A DNA stretch of 64,000 nucleotides from Xanthomonas theicola. GTDB taxonomy: Bacteria; Pseudomonadota; Gammaproteobacteria; Xanthomonadales; Xanthomonadaceae. The DNA is taken from assembly GCF_014236795.1 (NCBI RefSeq), contig NZ_CP049017.1, forward strand, positions 4,194,001 through 4,258,000. The letters are read 5' to 3'. A program made the position numbers and the translations under genes. Positions 28,459 through 40,231 of this stretch are shown piece by piece. Under the pieces are notes generated by a model. It did not search any database. It worked only from the letters and a program-made list of their open reading frames with translations, and was not told the DNA's origin. The first letter of the stretch is position 1. Each line of letters begins with the position of its first letter.

Positions 28459-30849
28459 TTGAAACACAACGCGCAGCGCCGCCTGGCGGCCGCCATCTTC
28501 ACCGTGTGCAGCGCCGGCAGCCCCGCCGCGGCCGCGTCGCCGCCGGATGCCGACGACGCCAACACCAGCACCACGCTCGACCGCATCGTGGTCACCGGCA
28601 CCCGCGGCGCCAACCGTACCCAGTTCGGCACGCTGGCGCCGGTGGACGTGATCAGCGCCGAGGAAATCCGCTCGGTCGGCAGCAGCGACCTCAACACCGT
28701 GCTGGCGGCGCTGGTGCCCTCGTTCGTGGTACAGCGCCTGCCGCTGGCAGACGGCCAGATCTTCGTGCGCCCGGCCACGCTGCGCGGCCTGTCGCCCGAC
28801 CAGACCCTGGTGCTGGTCAACGGCCACCGCTTCCACCGCTCCGCCCTGCTCGGCGCGCGCGGCGCGCAGGCGCCGGACCTGGCGCAGATCCCGGCCACGG
28901 CGATCAAGCGCATCGAAGTGCTGCGCGACGGCGCCGCCGCCCAGTATGGGTCGGACGCCATCGCCGGGGTGATCAACATCATCCTCGACGACCGGGTCGG
29001 CACCGAGCTGGGCGTGGACGTGTCCAAGTACAGCGAGGGCGACGGACTCGCGCGCACCTACTCGCTCAAGCGCGGCTGGGAACTGGGCGAAGGTCGCCTG
29101 GTCGCCTTCGCCGAGCACAGTGCGTCCGAGCCAACCGACCGCGGCGTGCAGCGCGCCGACGCGATCGCCTTCCAGGCGGCGCATCCGGCGATCGCCGTGC
29201 CCGATCCGGTGCAGCGCTGGGGCCAGCCGGAACAGCGCAGCACCCACCTGGGCATGAACCTGGACCTGCCGCTGGGCGAGGACATCGGCCTGTACGGCTA
29301 TGCCTTGTTCAACGACGGCGGCGGCGTCTCCGACTTCAACTGGCGCAACCCCGACACCAACGCCTCGATCTACAAGCGCACCCCGGCGTTCCCCGGCTTC
29401 GACCTGCGCACGCTCTACCCGGCCGGCTTCACCCCGCGCTACGGCAGCGACTACCGCGACGCGCAGACCCTGGGCGGGCTGAAGGGCGCATTCGACGAGC
29501 GCTTCAGTTGGGACGTCAGCGCCGCGTACGGGCTGAGCGACATCGGCTATTCGCTGGATGAATCGATCAACGCCTCGATGGGTCCGACCAGCCCGACCGC
29601 GTTCCACCTGGGCCGCCTGCGGCAGCGCGAGGTCAACCTCAACGCCGACTTCGTCTATTCGCTGCCGCTGGCGATGCTGCAGGACCCGGTGAACATCGCC
29701 TTCGGCGCCGAGCGCCGCAACGAAACCTACGCCATCGCCGCCGGCGATCCCGCCTCCTATGCCATCGGCGCCGGCGCGCGCGACGGGCTGGCGCCGAACG
29801 CCAACGGCGCGCCCGGCTTCAGCCCGCAGCAGGCCGGTTCCTGGGACCAGACCAGCTACGCCGCCTATGCCGACGTGGAAGTGCCGCTGACCTCGCGCTT
29901 CAGCGTCGGCGGCGCGCTGCGCTACGAAGACTTCTCCAGCGTCGGCAGCCGCCTCAACGGCAAGCTGTCCGCGCGCGTCGAACTGACCTCGTGGCTGGCG
30001 CTGCGCGGCGCCTGGTCCAATGGCTTCCGGGCGCCGACGCCCGGGCAGGTGTACGGGACCCAGATCACCCAGGGCCTGGACACGGTCAGCCTGCAGGTGT
30101 TCAACGCCGGCCGGCTGTCGCCGCAGGATCCGATCGCCATCGCGCTCGGCGCCAAGGCGTTGAAGCCGGAAGCATCCGATTCGCTGAGCCTGGGCCTGGC
30201 CTGGCAGGCCGCGGCCGGGTTCTACGGGTCGCTGGACCTGTACCGGATCGAGCTCAGCGACCGCTTCAGCACCTCGCGGAGTTTTACGGTGCCGGCCAGC
30301 CTGCCCAATCCGATGCACTACACCTCGGTCAACTACTTCACCAACGACTTCGACACCACCACCGAGGGCGCGGACCTGGTGTTCGGCTACCAGCATGCGT
30401 TCGGCCCCGGCCGCTTCGGCGCCACCCTGGCCTACAACTACAACCGCACCCGGGTCGACGACGGCAGCACCGCCGTGGCGTCCAATCCGACCCAGCGCCT
30501 CCTGTTTGAACAGTTGCTGCCGCAGCACAAGGGCAGCCTCGGCCTGACCTGGGAACAAGGGCCGCTGCAGGGGCTGCTGCGGATGCGCTACTACGGCGCG
30601 TGGACCGACAGCAGCGGCAATGCCAGCGGCGACATCTTCCAGCGCTTCGGCGCGATCGCGCTGCTCGACATGTCGGCGACGTACGCGCTGAGCCAGACCC
30701 TGTCGCTGCGGCTGGGCGCCGACAACGTCCTGAACACCTATCCCGACAAGGCCACCTTTCAGGCCAGCCGCGGCCTGGTGTATTCGCGCAACGCGCCCTA
30801 CGACACCGACGGACGCAACGTCCATGCACAACTCCGCCTGCGCTTCTGA
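28459..30849 (+). CDS. TonB-dependent outer-membrane receptor
   Basis: About 796 residues from TTG 28459; an in-frame GTG at 28402 would add 19 residues ahead of the signal peptide. The signal runs LKHNAQRRLAAAIFTVCSAG to PAAAA. A TonB-box-like DRIVVTG is followed by the plug domain (SAEEIRSVGSSDLNTVLAAL, TLRGLSPDQTLVLVNGHR, IEVLRDGAAAQYGSDAIAGVINI). A beta-barrel of alternating strands ends in LRLRF with a terminal Phe, as required for BAM insertion. It imports a siderophore, sugar or other large ligand, not identifiable here. It overlaps the aminotransferase gene by 26 bases, suggesting a shared substrate. Confidence 0.9.
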   Translation: MKHNAQRRLAAAIFTVCSAGSPAAAASPPDADDANTSTTLDRIVVTGTRGANRTQFGTLAPVDVISAEEIRSVGSSDLNTVLAALVPSFVVQRLPLADGQIFVRPATLRGLSPDQTLVLVNGHRFHRSALLGARGAQAPDLAQIPATAIKRIEVLRDGAAAQYGSDAIAGVINIILDDRVGTELGVDVSKYSEGDGLARTYSLKRGWELGEGRLVAFAEHSASEPTDRGVQRADAIAFQAAHPAIAVPDPVQRWGQPEQRSTHLGMNLDLPLGEDIGLYGYALFNDGGGVSDFNWRNPDTNASIYKRTPAFPGFDLRTLYPAGFTPRYGSDYRDAQTLGGLKGAFDERFSWDVSAAYGLSDIGYSLDESINASMGPTSPTAFHLGRLRQREVNLNADFVYSLPLAMLQDPVNIAFGAERRNETYAIAAGDPASYAIGAGARDGLAPNANGAPGFSPQQAGSWDQTSYAAYADVEVPLTSRFSVGGALRYEDFSSVGSRLNGKLSARVELTSWLALRGAWSNGFRAPTPGQVYGTQITQGLDTVSLQVFNAGRLSPQDPIAIALGAKALKPEASDSLSLGLAWQAAAGFYGSLDLYRIELSDRFSTSRSFTVPASLPNPMHYTSVNYFTNDFDTTTEGADLVFGYQHAFGPGRFGATLAYNYNRTRVDDGSTAVASNPTQRLLFEQLLPQHKGSLGLTWEQGPLQGLLRMRYYGAWTDSSGNASGDIFQRFGAIALLDMSATYALSQTLSLRLGADNVLNTYPDKATFQASRGLVYSRNAPYDTDGRNVHAQLRLRF

Positions 30850-32158
30850 TCGTCCCGACCCGCGCCGGCGCGCGCTGCTCGCCGCCACGCCGATGCTGTC
30901 GCTGCAGGACATGCTGCGGCAGGTCGGCAGCAACGCGACACAAGCGGCTGCCGGCATGCCGGCCGCGCCGGCGGGTGTGCCGGCGCGGCAACTGGCGACC
31001 GACGAGGTCTACTGGGCGCAGGTCGCCGCCGCCTACGCGGTGGACCGGCGCACGGTCGCGCTGGAAAACGGCTACTGGGGCACGATGTCGCGGCCGGTGC
31101 TGAAGGCCTACCTGCAGCGCGTGCAGCAGGTGAACCACGATAACGCGCACTACGCGCGCCTGCAGTTTCCCGACGACTACCGCCACCTGCGCGCGCGTGC
31201 GGCTGGCGCGCTGCGCATCGATCCGCGCGAGCTGGCGCTGACCCGCAACGCCACCGAGTCGCTGCAACTGCTGATCGGCGGCTACAACCGGCTCAAGCCG
31301 GGCGATGCGGTGCTGTACGCCGACCTGGACTACGACGCGATGATCACCGCGATGCAATGGCTGCGACAGCGCCGCGGGGTGGAGGCGATCGGCATCGACC
31401 TGCCGCAGCCGGCGACCCGGCAGTCCTTGATCGACGCCTATGCGCAGGCGCTGCAGCGGCATCCGCGGGTGAAGCTGATGCTGGTCACCTGCATCGGCCA
31501 CCGTACCGGCCTGGCGCTGCCGGTGACCGAGATCGTCGCGCTGGCGCGGCAGCGCGGCGTGGACACGATCGTCGATGCCACCCAGGCGATCGGCCAGCGC
31601 GACATCGGCATTCCCGACCTGGGCGCGGACTTCGTCGGCTTCAATTTCCACAAGTGGATCGGCGCGCCGCTGGGCGTGGGCGGCTTCTACATCCGCCGTG
31701 AGCGCATCGCCGACATCGACCCGCACATGGGCCAGGCCGGCCCGGCCGACAGCATCGATACCCGCGTGCATACCGGCACCGTCGATTTCGCCGCCTTCCT
31801 TAGCCTGCCGGCGGCGCTGGAAGCGCACGAACGCATCGGCGCGGCCAACAAGCAGGCGCGGCTGCAGTACCTGCGCGACCGCTGGGTGCATGCCGTGGCC
31901 GACCTATCCGGCCTGGAAGTGCTCACTCCCGACGACCCGCAGCTCTACGGGGCGATGACCTCGTTGCGCCTGCGCGGGCAAACCAGCGAACAACAGAACG
32001 CGGCGCTGGCGCAACGCCTGCTGCAGCAGTTCGGGGTGATGACCACGATGCGCAGCGGTGCGGCCAGCGGCGCCTGCGTGCGGGCGACGCCGGCGTTGTT
32101 CACCCGCATGGAGGAGATCGACCGCTTCGCGCAGGCGCTGCGCAGCATCGCCGGCTGA
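30824..32158 (+). CDS. class V aminotransferase-fold PLP enzyme (isopenicillin-N-epimerase-like), possible Tat signal
   Basis: 444 residues. The N-terminus has [13 protein letters not shown], a Tat-like twin-Arg stretch, so export is possible. The fold-type I core shows [15 protein letters not shown], the cofactor-binding [16 protein letters not shown], the Asp-Ala-Thr-Gln of VDATQAIGQ, and the PLP lysine in [18 protein letters not shown]. It resembles isopenicillin-N-epimerase-like or cysteine-desulfurase-like enzymes; the substrate is unknown. Its start lies inside the receptor gene, indicating coupled translation. Confidence 0.85.
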   Translation: MHNSACASDRPDPRRRALLAATPMLSLQDMLRQVGSNATQAAAGMPAAPAGVPARQLATDEVYWAQVAAAYAVDRRTVALENGYWGTMSRPVLKAYLQRVQQVNHDNAHYARLQFPDDYRHLRARAAGALRIDPRELALTRNATESLQLLIGGYNRLKPGDAVLYADLDYDAMITAMQWLRQRRGVEAIGIDLPQPATRQSLIDAYAQALQRHPRVKLMLVTCIGHRTGLALPVTEIVALARQRGVDTIVDATQAIGQRDIGIPDLGADFVGFNFHKWIGAPLGVGGFYIRRERIADIDPHMGQAGPADSIDTRVHTGTVDFAAFLSLPAALEAHERIGAANKQARLQYLRDRWVHAVADLSGLEVLTPDDPQLYGAMTSLRLRGQTSEQQNAALAQRLLQQFGVMTTMRSGAASGACVRATPALFTRMEEIDRFAQALRSIAG

Positions 32159-32207
32159 GCCGGCGCGACGGCTGGTCTGCGTTCGCCAGTACCGGCCAAG
32201 AAGCGCA

Positions 32208-32234
32208 CCCGCTGCCGATGTGCGCGGCAGCGGG
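32208..32234. terminator. hairpin between convergent genes
   Basis: CCCGCTGCC and GGCAGCGGG are nine-base perfect arms around a nine-base loop, midway between the convergent aminotransferase and isocitrate dehydrogenase stops. There is no T tract, so terminator function is tentative. Confidence 0.4.
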
Positions 32235-32250
32235 CGCGGGACGGCGCGCA

Positions 32251-34599
<2,349 letters not shown>

Positions 34600-34660
34600 T
34601 TATCCCTGCGGGCAAAAACCTATCGGCACGGCCTTCATCAAGGACCGAGGTTGCTCCAGA

Positions 34661-36367
34661 ATGCGGAAGATGACGTCCGCCTTCTCCGCAGCGCAAATCG
34701 ACCGCCGCTTCCTGCTTGGCATCACCGAGCGTCGCTATTACGAGCGAGGCTTGGCCTATGCCGAAGAAGAACGCGTGGCGCTTCGCAGCATGGAACCGCT
34801 GTGCGTCAGCGCGCAGGTCAGCGGCAGCGAAACCTACAGCGTGCAGCTGGCCTGGCGCGACTGCGCCCTGCACGGCCGTTGCGATTGCCCGATAGGCCAG
34901 CAGGAGGAATTCTGCAAGCATCAGGTCGCCGTTGCGCTGACCTGGGCGCGCGCAGTCGCCAACGGCGGCGCACCACTTCACGACGGGCGCAGCAAGGCCA
35001 CGTCCGCCGCCGAGAATTCCGAGCAGCGACTGCGCCATTGGCTGGCAACCCGATCGCCGCAAGAAATGCAGGCGCTGATGATGGAATTGGCCGACACCGA
35101 CCGCGACGTGCGCCGGCTGCTGCTGAGCCGCGCACAGTTATCCAGCGCACCGCCGCAGGATTGGCGCAAGGCGGTATCGACCCTGATCGGGCGCAAACGT
35201 TTCATGGACCATCACGACAGCATTGCATATGCCAAGCGGCTTGCATCGCTGCCCGCATTGCTCGAACAGGCGCGGCAGCGCGATCCAGTGGCGGCGCTGG
35301 ACCTGCACGAATACGCGTTCAAGCGCCTGGTGAGCATTTACCAGGACTGCGACGATTCCGGCGGTCACATCGGCCAGCGCCTGCACGCGCTCGCACAGGC
35401 TCACCCAGAAGCGGCCAAGGCCGCCGGCGCAACGAACCTTGGCAAGCGCGTGTTCGAGTTGCACATGCTCGACGAATGGGGCTTGCTGCCGCCACTGCAG
35501 GAATATGCCGCACTGCTCGGCAGCGCCGGCATCGCCTTGCTGGAACGCGCTGCGCTGCAGACCCTGCACGCGAACACGGCCGACAGCGCAAAACGCCTGG
35601 CGGCCGAGTCCCTGCTCGAAGACACGGCACGCTGCGGCGGCAGCGTGGAGTCGATGCTGCAATGGTTTGCCAGCCGCTGCAGCAGCGGCTGGGACCATCT
35701 GGAGATGACGCGGCGCTGCGCCGAACATGGTCGCGAACGGCAGGCACTCGACTGGCTGGAGCGCGGCGCCAAAGCGCATCCGACGGATCCGCGCATCCTG
35801 ACCGAACTGGCCCAGGCCTACACGCGTGATGGTTTCCCCGAAGATGCGTTGGAACTGAGCTGGAAGGCCTATCTGCTGCAACCGGAGGAATCCACCTACC
35901 TGGCGCTGCGCAAGGCCGCACTGGCGCTCGGCCAATGGGAGCGGTGGCGCGAACGTGCACTGCAGGCAGCGGACGATGGATCGCCGCATTCTCTCGTCGA
36001 CGCATCTGACACCCGCATCCACTTGCTGCTGGCCGAAGGCCAGGCGCATCGCGCCCTGGATCTGGCCAAAGACACGACCTTGAAACTGGCGCTGCACACC
36101 TGGGAACGGCTACTGCCGGAAGCCGAGACGCTGGATCCGCCAACCGCCCTGCGCATCTGCCGCACCTTGGTCGAGGCCTACGTGGCGCGCACCAATCGCC
36201 AGAACTACCTGATCGCGCTGGACGTGCTCCCTACCATGCGAGGTTTGCATCAGCGCCAGGACAGCCTGGCCGCATTCGACAGCTACCTGGTGCAACTGCG
36301 GAAAACCCATCGCGCCAAACGCAGCTTCATCGAGTTGCTGGACAAGCGGTTTCCGGCGGCCAAGTAA
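34661..36367 (+). CDS. SWIM zinc-finger protein with helical-repeat C-terminus
   Basis: 568 residues. The SWIM motif [14 protein letters not shown] (C-x-C-x8-C-x-H) near residue 72 should bind zinc and mediate DNA or protein contact. The rest is all-helical with TPR-like pairs ([46 protein letters not shown]). Such proteins are often encoded next to SWI/SNF helicases, but none is here, so it is an orphan of unknown role. ATG 34661 has GAGG upstream; an alternative ATG lies at 34670. It precedes cas3 by about 150 bases on the same strand, without an obvious functional link. Confidence 0.8.
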   Translation: MRKMTSAFSAAQIDRRFLLGITERRYYERGLAYAEEERVALRSMEPLCVSAQVSGSETYSVQLAWRDCALHGRCDCPIGQQEEFCKHQVAVALTWARAVANGGAPLHDGRSKATSAAENSEQRLRHWLATRSPQEMQALMMELADTDRDVRRLLLSRAQLSSAPPQDWRKAVSTLIGRKRFMDHHDSIAYAKRLASLPALLEQARQRDPVAALDLHEYAFKRLVSIYQDCDDSGGHIGQRLHALAQAHPEAAKAAGATNLGKRVFELHMLDEWGLLPPLQEYAALLGSAGIALLERAALQTLHANTADSAKRLAAESLLEDTARCGGSVESMLQWFASRCSSGWDHLEMTRRCAEHGRERQALDWLERGAKAHPTDPRILTELAQAYTRDGFPEDALELSWKAYLLQPEESTYLALRKAALALGQWERWRERALQAADDGSPHSLVDASDTRIHLLLAEGQAHRALDLAKDTTLKLALHTWERLLPEAETLDPPTALRICRTLVEAYVARTNRQNYLIALDVLPTMRGLHQRQDSLAAFDSYLVQLRKTHRAKRSFIELLDKRFPAAK

Positions 36368-36515
36368 CCGTCGTTGGCGGACAGGCGTCCGCGGCAGCAG
36401 AAACGTCGGCGGACCAGAGCATCATTTGTCTCCACCACGCGCGCGTGGCCGGCGTAGGCTTGCCGCATCGCCGGCTGCACCGGCGCGGCCGTCATGGAAT
36501 GGACACAGGGGACGC

Positions 36516-38810
36516 ATGGGGTTCTACGCGCATTCGACTGGACGACAGGATCGCAGCGACTGGCAACGGCTGGCCGACCATCTTCTCGGCGTCGGCGAAC
36601 TTGCCGCCGGGCATGCCCGGCCCTTCGGGGGTCACTTGTTGGCCCGCGTCGCCGGACGGCTGCACGACGTGGGCAAGTACACCGAGAAGTTCCAGGCCCG
36701 GCTGGAAGGCGACCCTGCCCGTGTGGACCATGCCACCTGGGGCGCGCGAATTGCCTGCGCGCACTACGGAAGCCTGGGTACGCTGATCGCCTACGGCATC
36801 GCCGGCCACCACGCCGGGCTGGCCGATGGACGACCTGGGCACGCGGCGCAGTCGCGCCCTTCGCTGCACGAGCGCTTGTCGGAGGACTATCGCGAGCGCG
36901 AACTGCCGCCGCTGCTGCCGGACTGGAAACGGGAATTGACGCTGCCGGCCGAGTTGACATTCCCGGAGGGTTTCGCTGGCCATCCGCAGTTGGAGCGTCG
37001 TCCCTTCCAACTCTCCCTGCTCGCCCGGATGCTGTTCTCCTGCCTGGTCGATGCCGATTTCGCCGACACCGACGACTTCTACCGGCACCTGGAAGGTCGT
37101 CCATCGCGCGCGCAGGAAACCCGTGCTCGGCCCACGCTTGCACAATTGCGCGAACGTCTGGATGCACACCTGGCCGGGTTTCCCCACGAAGGCGGCATCA
37201 ACCCGCTGCGCGCGCGGATCCTGCGCGAGGTCCGCGCCAAGGCCGGCATGCGCCCCGGCCTGTTCTCGCTCACCGTGCCCACCGGCGGCGGCAAGACTCT
37301 GGCCTCGCTGGCGTTCGCACTGGACCACGCCATCGCGCATGCGCAGCGCCACGGCCTGCGCCGGGTGATCTACGTGATTCCGTTCACCAGCATCGTCGAA
37401 CAGACCGTGCAGGTGTTCCGCCATGCGCTGGGCGTACAGGACCGCGACGATGTGGTACTGGAGCACCATAGCGCCTTCTTCGACGATCCGTCTGCCGCCC
37501 CGCAGGCGATCGCCAAGCGCAGGCTGGCAATGGAGAACTGGGATGCGCCGATCGTGGTCACCACCGCGGTGCAGTTCTTCGAGAGCCTGTTCGCCGACCG
37601 GCCCGCGCGCTGCCGCAAGCTGCACAACATCGCCGGCAGCGTGGTGGTCCTGGACGAGGCGCAGACCCTGCCGCACACGCTGCTACGCCCCTGCGTGGCG
37701 CTGCTGGACGAACTGGCGCGCAACTACCGGGTCAGCCCGGTGCTGTGCACCGCGACCCAGCCGGCGCTGCGCCAGGACCAGGGTTTCGCCGGCGGCCTGG
37801 AACACGTACAGGAACTGGTGGACGATCCACCGGCGCTGTATGCACAGCTGCGACGCGTCCACGTGCGCCACGTCGGCATGCTCGACGACGACGCGCTGGC
37901 CGACCACCTTCGGCGGCGCGAACAGGTGCTGTGCATCGTCAACAACCGCCGCCACGCCCGCAACCTGTTCGATGCGATCGCCGACCAACCGGGTGCGCGC
38001 CACTTGACCACGTTGATGCACGCACGCCACCGCAGCGCGGTGCTGGCCGGCCTGCGCGAGGACCTGAAGGCCGGCCGGCCGTGCCGGCTGGCCGCATCGA
38101 GCCTGATCGAGGCCGGAGTCGATATCAGCTTCCCGGCCGTACTGCGTGCCGAGGCCGGCCTGGATTCCATCGCCCAGGCGGCCGGCCGCTGCAACCGCGA
38201 GGGCCGGCGAGCGGCCGATGCCAGCCCGGTGCTGGTCTTCACGCCGGCCAATCCCGACTGGGCGCCGCCGAAAGAACTGGAACTGTTCGCGGAGGTCTTC
38301 CGCAGCGTCGAGCGCGCGCACCGTGACGACCTGCTGTCGATGGAGGCGGTCGCCGCCTACTTCGGGGAGCTTTATCGCCGCCTGGGCGACGGCCGGCTCG
38401 ACCGCCAGGACCTGCTCGGCCTGCTGCGCGACGCCGGCATCGACGGCCTGCCGCTGGACACGCTGGCGCGGAAGTTCAAGCTGATCCGCAGCACGATGCG
38501 GCCGCTGATCGTGCCCTACGCGCCAGGCAGCGACGAGGAGGTGCCTGAGGTCGCCGACAGCCTGCGCCAGCTCGAATACGCCGAGCAAGTGGGCGTGGCC
38601 GGCGCCGCCCGCCGACTGCAACCGTGGCTGGTACAGGTGCCCGAACAGGCCTACAAGGCGCTGTGGCAGGCCGATGCCATCGCCGCGGTCGCGCCGTCGC
38701 GCTATGGAGAGCAGTTCGTGCGGCTGGTCGATCCGCGCCTGTACGACGCGCGGTTCGGGCTGCATTGGGACAGCCCGCAGTTCCTGGATGCGGAAAAGAG
38801 CGTTTGGTAG
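36516..38810 (+). CDS. cas3: type I-C CRISPR helicase-nuclease Cas3
   Basis: 764 residues, HD nuclease fused to an SF2 helicase. HD metal motif RLHDVGKYTEKFQ (His50-Asp51) with later IAGHHAG; Walker A PTGGGKT near 255; DEAQ box VVLDEAQTLP near 379; motif III CTATQPAL; and motif VI QAAGRCNREG. Cas3 is recruited by Cascade/I-C to unwind and degrade the target strand. Start at ATG 36516 (MGFYAHSTGRQD). It is separated from cas5 by 2.7 kb because two IS copies sit in the gap; without them the gap would be about 365 bases. The gene is intact. Confidence 0.95.
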   Translation: MGFYAHSTGRQDRSDWQRLADHLLGVGELAAGHARPFGGHLLARVAGRLHDVGKYTEKFQARLEGDPARVDHATWGARIACAHYGSLGTLIAYGIAGHHAGLADGRPGHAAQSRPSLHERLSEDYRERELPPLLPDWKRELTLPAELTFPEGFAGHPQLERRPFQLSLLARMLFSCLVDADFADTDDFYRHLEGRPSRAQETRARPTLAQLRERLDAHLAGFPHEGGINPLRARILREVRAKAGMRPGLFSLTVPTGGGKTLASLAFALDHAIAHAQRHGLRRVIYVIPFTSIVEQTVQVFRHALGVQDRDDVVLEHHSAFFDDPSAAPQAIAKRRLAMENWDAPIVVTTAVQFFESLFADRPARCRKLHNIAGSVVVLDEAQTLPHTLLRPCVALLDELARNYRVSPVLCTATQPALRQDQGFAGGLEHVQELVDDPPALYAQLRRVHVRHVGMLDDDALADHLRRREQVLCIVNNRRHARNLFDAIADQPGARHLTTLMHARHRSAVLAGLREDLKAGRPCRLAASSLIEAGVDISFPAVLRAEAGLDSIAQAAGRCNREGRRAADASPVLVFTPANPDWAPPKELELFAEVFRSVERAHRDDLLSMEAVAAYFGELYRRLGDGRLDRQDLLGLLRDAGIDGLPLDTLARKFKLIRSTMRPLIVPYAPGSDEEVPEVADSLRQLEYAEQVGVAGAARRLQPWLVQVPEQAYKALWQADAIAAVAPSRYGEQFVRLVDPRLYDARFGLHWDSPQFLDAEKSVW

Positions 38811-38894
38811 CTGCCATGAAAATTATTCCAGTTACAATGCATTAAAAGCCCGAGTAGGCTTGCCTGGCTCAACACGCTAAGCAGGCGGCCAACC

Positions 38895-39065
38895 ATGTCT
38901 AGATCGCAAAAGAAAAAACCCGAATCAAATTACTCGGTCAACTTGAGCTCGGACATAAAAGGCAGCGAGAAACCTGCGATTTGGCCATGGGCTATTGTCG
39001 TTCTCACTGCTCTGGTGGATGGATCACCGTGGACAGGACAACTATTGATAAGCTGTTCTTATTAA
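38895..39065 (+). CDS. small AT-rich ORF between cas3 and cas5, 56 residues
   Basis: ATG 38895 has AGGCGG about six bases upstream and the frame ends in a TAA that is part of the TTAA insertion target, so the ORF was complete before the IS arrived. The product is a basic head (MSRSQKKKPESNY) followed by a short hydrophobic stretch (PAIWPWAIVVLTALV) and a polar tail. The base composition is clearly more AT-rich than the flanking cas genes. I recognise no family. It could be a small membrane peptide, toxin-like or a chance ORF. Confidence 0.35.
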   Translation: MSRSQKKKPESNYSVNLSSDIKGSEKPAIWPWAIVVLTALVDGSPWTGQLLISCSY

Positions 39066-40227
39066 GGATAGTCTGATCAACGCGGTCGGAGGATGAGGCA
39101 AGCCATATCGACCACGCCCACGGCGCTCAGACCCTCGGTTTTTCGCCGTTTCCGGCGCATTTCCGGGGTATTTCCCGGATTACAGGCACACCCTCCCCAC
39201 GACAGGCAGCAACTGCTTTCGCTTCAGCCACAGGTTCGACAGCGCAAACAGCGTCAGCACTTGCGCCGTGTTCTTCGCCAGGCCGCGATAGCGCACCTTG
39301 ACGTAGCCAAACTGGCGCTTGATCACCCGGAACGGATGCTCCACCTTCGCCCTCAGGCTGGCCTTGGCGTGCTCCCAGCGCTGTGCCCACTTCAATTCGC
39401 GCTTGCTCTTGATCTGCTTCAGCTTCGAGGGCTTCTCCGCGATCAGATAGCGCAGCTTGCGCTTGCTCGCCATCTCCTCGCGCTTGGCCAGCCCGGTGTA
39501 GCCGCTGTCGCCGCATACCGTGTCTTCCTTGCCGTGCAGCAGCTTGTGCGCCTGGGTGATATCTGCGGCGTTGGCCGCCGTGCATTCCAAGTGGTGCACC
39601 AGCCCGGACTCATCGTCCACGCCGATGTGCGCTTTCATCCCGAAGTAGTACTGATTGCCCTTCTTGGTCTGGTGCATTTCCGGGTCGCGCTCGCCGTTCT
39701 TGTTCTTGGTCGAGCTGGGCGCGGCAATGATCGTGGCGTCCACGATGGTGCCGCCGCGCAGGCTCTGGCCCTTGCGCGATAGGTGCGCGTTGACCCGGTT
39801 GAACAGCGTGCGCGCCAGATCGTGCGTCTCCAGCAACCGGCGGAAGTTGAGGATCGTGGTCTCGTCCGGCACCTCATCCAACCCGCCGATCCTGGCGAAA
39901 CGGCGCATCGACGCCGTGTCGTACAAGGCTTCTTCCGCGCCCGGGTCGCTCAGTGCGTACCACTGCTGCAGAAAGTGGATGCGCAGCATTGTCTCCAGCG
40001 GGTACGGCTGACGGCCCGGATGGCCCGACTTCGGATAGTGCGGCGCGATCAGCGCCAGCAGGTCTTTCCACGGCACCACCTGATCCATCTCGGCCAGCAA
40101 CCTTTCGCGCCGCGTCTGCTTGCGCTTGCCGTTGTACTCCGCGTCGCCGAAAGACAATTGCATCGTCGTTGTCCTGTTGGGCTTTGTACGATTGTCGCAG
40201 GATCAGAGGGAGTTGTTCAGACCATCC
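39066..40227 (-). mobile_element. IS5-family element copy 1, 1162 bp
   Basis: Ends GGATAGTCTGATCAAC and, in complement, GGATGGTCTGAACAAC form imperfect inverted repeats; TTAA flanks it at 39062-39065 and 40228-40231. It contains one intact transposase on the minus strand and is followed directly by an identical copy that shares the central TTAA. Confidence 0.93.
39180..40163 (-). CDS. IS5-family transposase, copy 1
   Basis: 327 residues. The N-terminal domain MQLSFGDAEYNGKRKQTRRE and KSGHPGRQPYPLETMLRIHF is typical of the IS5 subgroup. DDE residues: Asp in GGTIVDATIIAAPSS, Asp in VCGDSGYTG and Glu in AKVEHPFRVIKRQFGY. No stop or frameshift. Identical in protein sequence to the copy at 40346. 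Confidence 0.95.
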   Translation of the reverse strand: MQLSFGDAEYNGKRKQTRRERLLAEMDQVVPWKDLLALIAPHYPKSGHPGRQPYPLETMLRIHFLQQWYALSDPGAEEALYDTASMRRFARIGGLDEVPDETTILNFRRLLETHDLARTLFNRVNAHLSRKGQSLRGGTIVDATIIAAPSSTKNKNGERDPEMHQTKKGNQYYFGMKAHIGVDDESGLVHHLECTAANAADITQAHKLLHGKEDTVCGDSGYTGLAKREEMASKRKLRYLIAEKPSKLKQIKSKRELKWAQRWEHAKASLRAKVEHPFRVIKRQFGYVKVRYRGLAKNTAQVLTLFALSNLWLKRKQLLPVVGRVCL

Positions 40228-40231
40228 TTAA

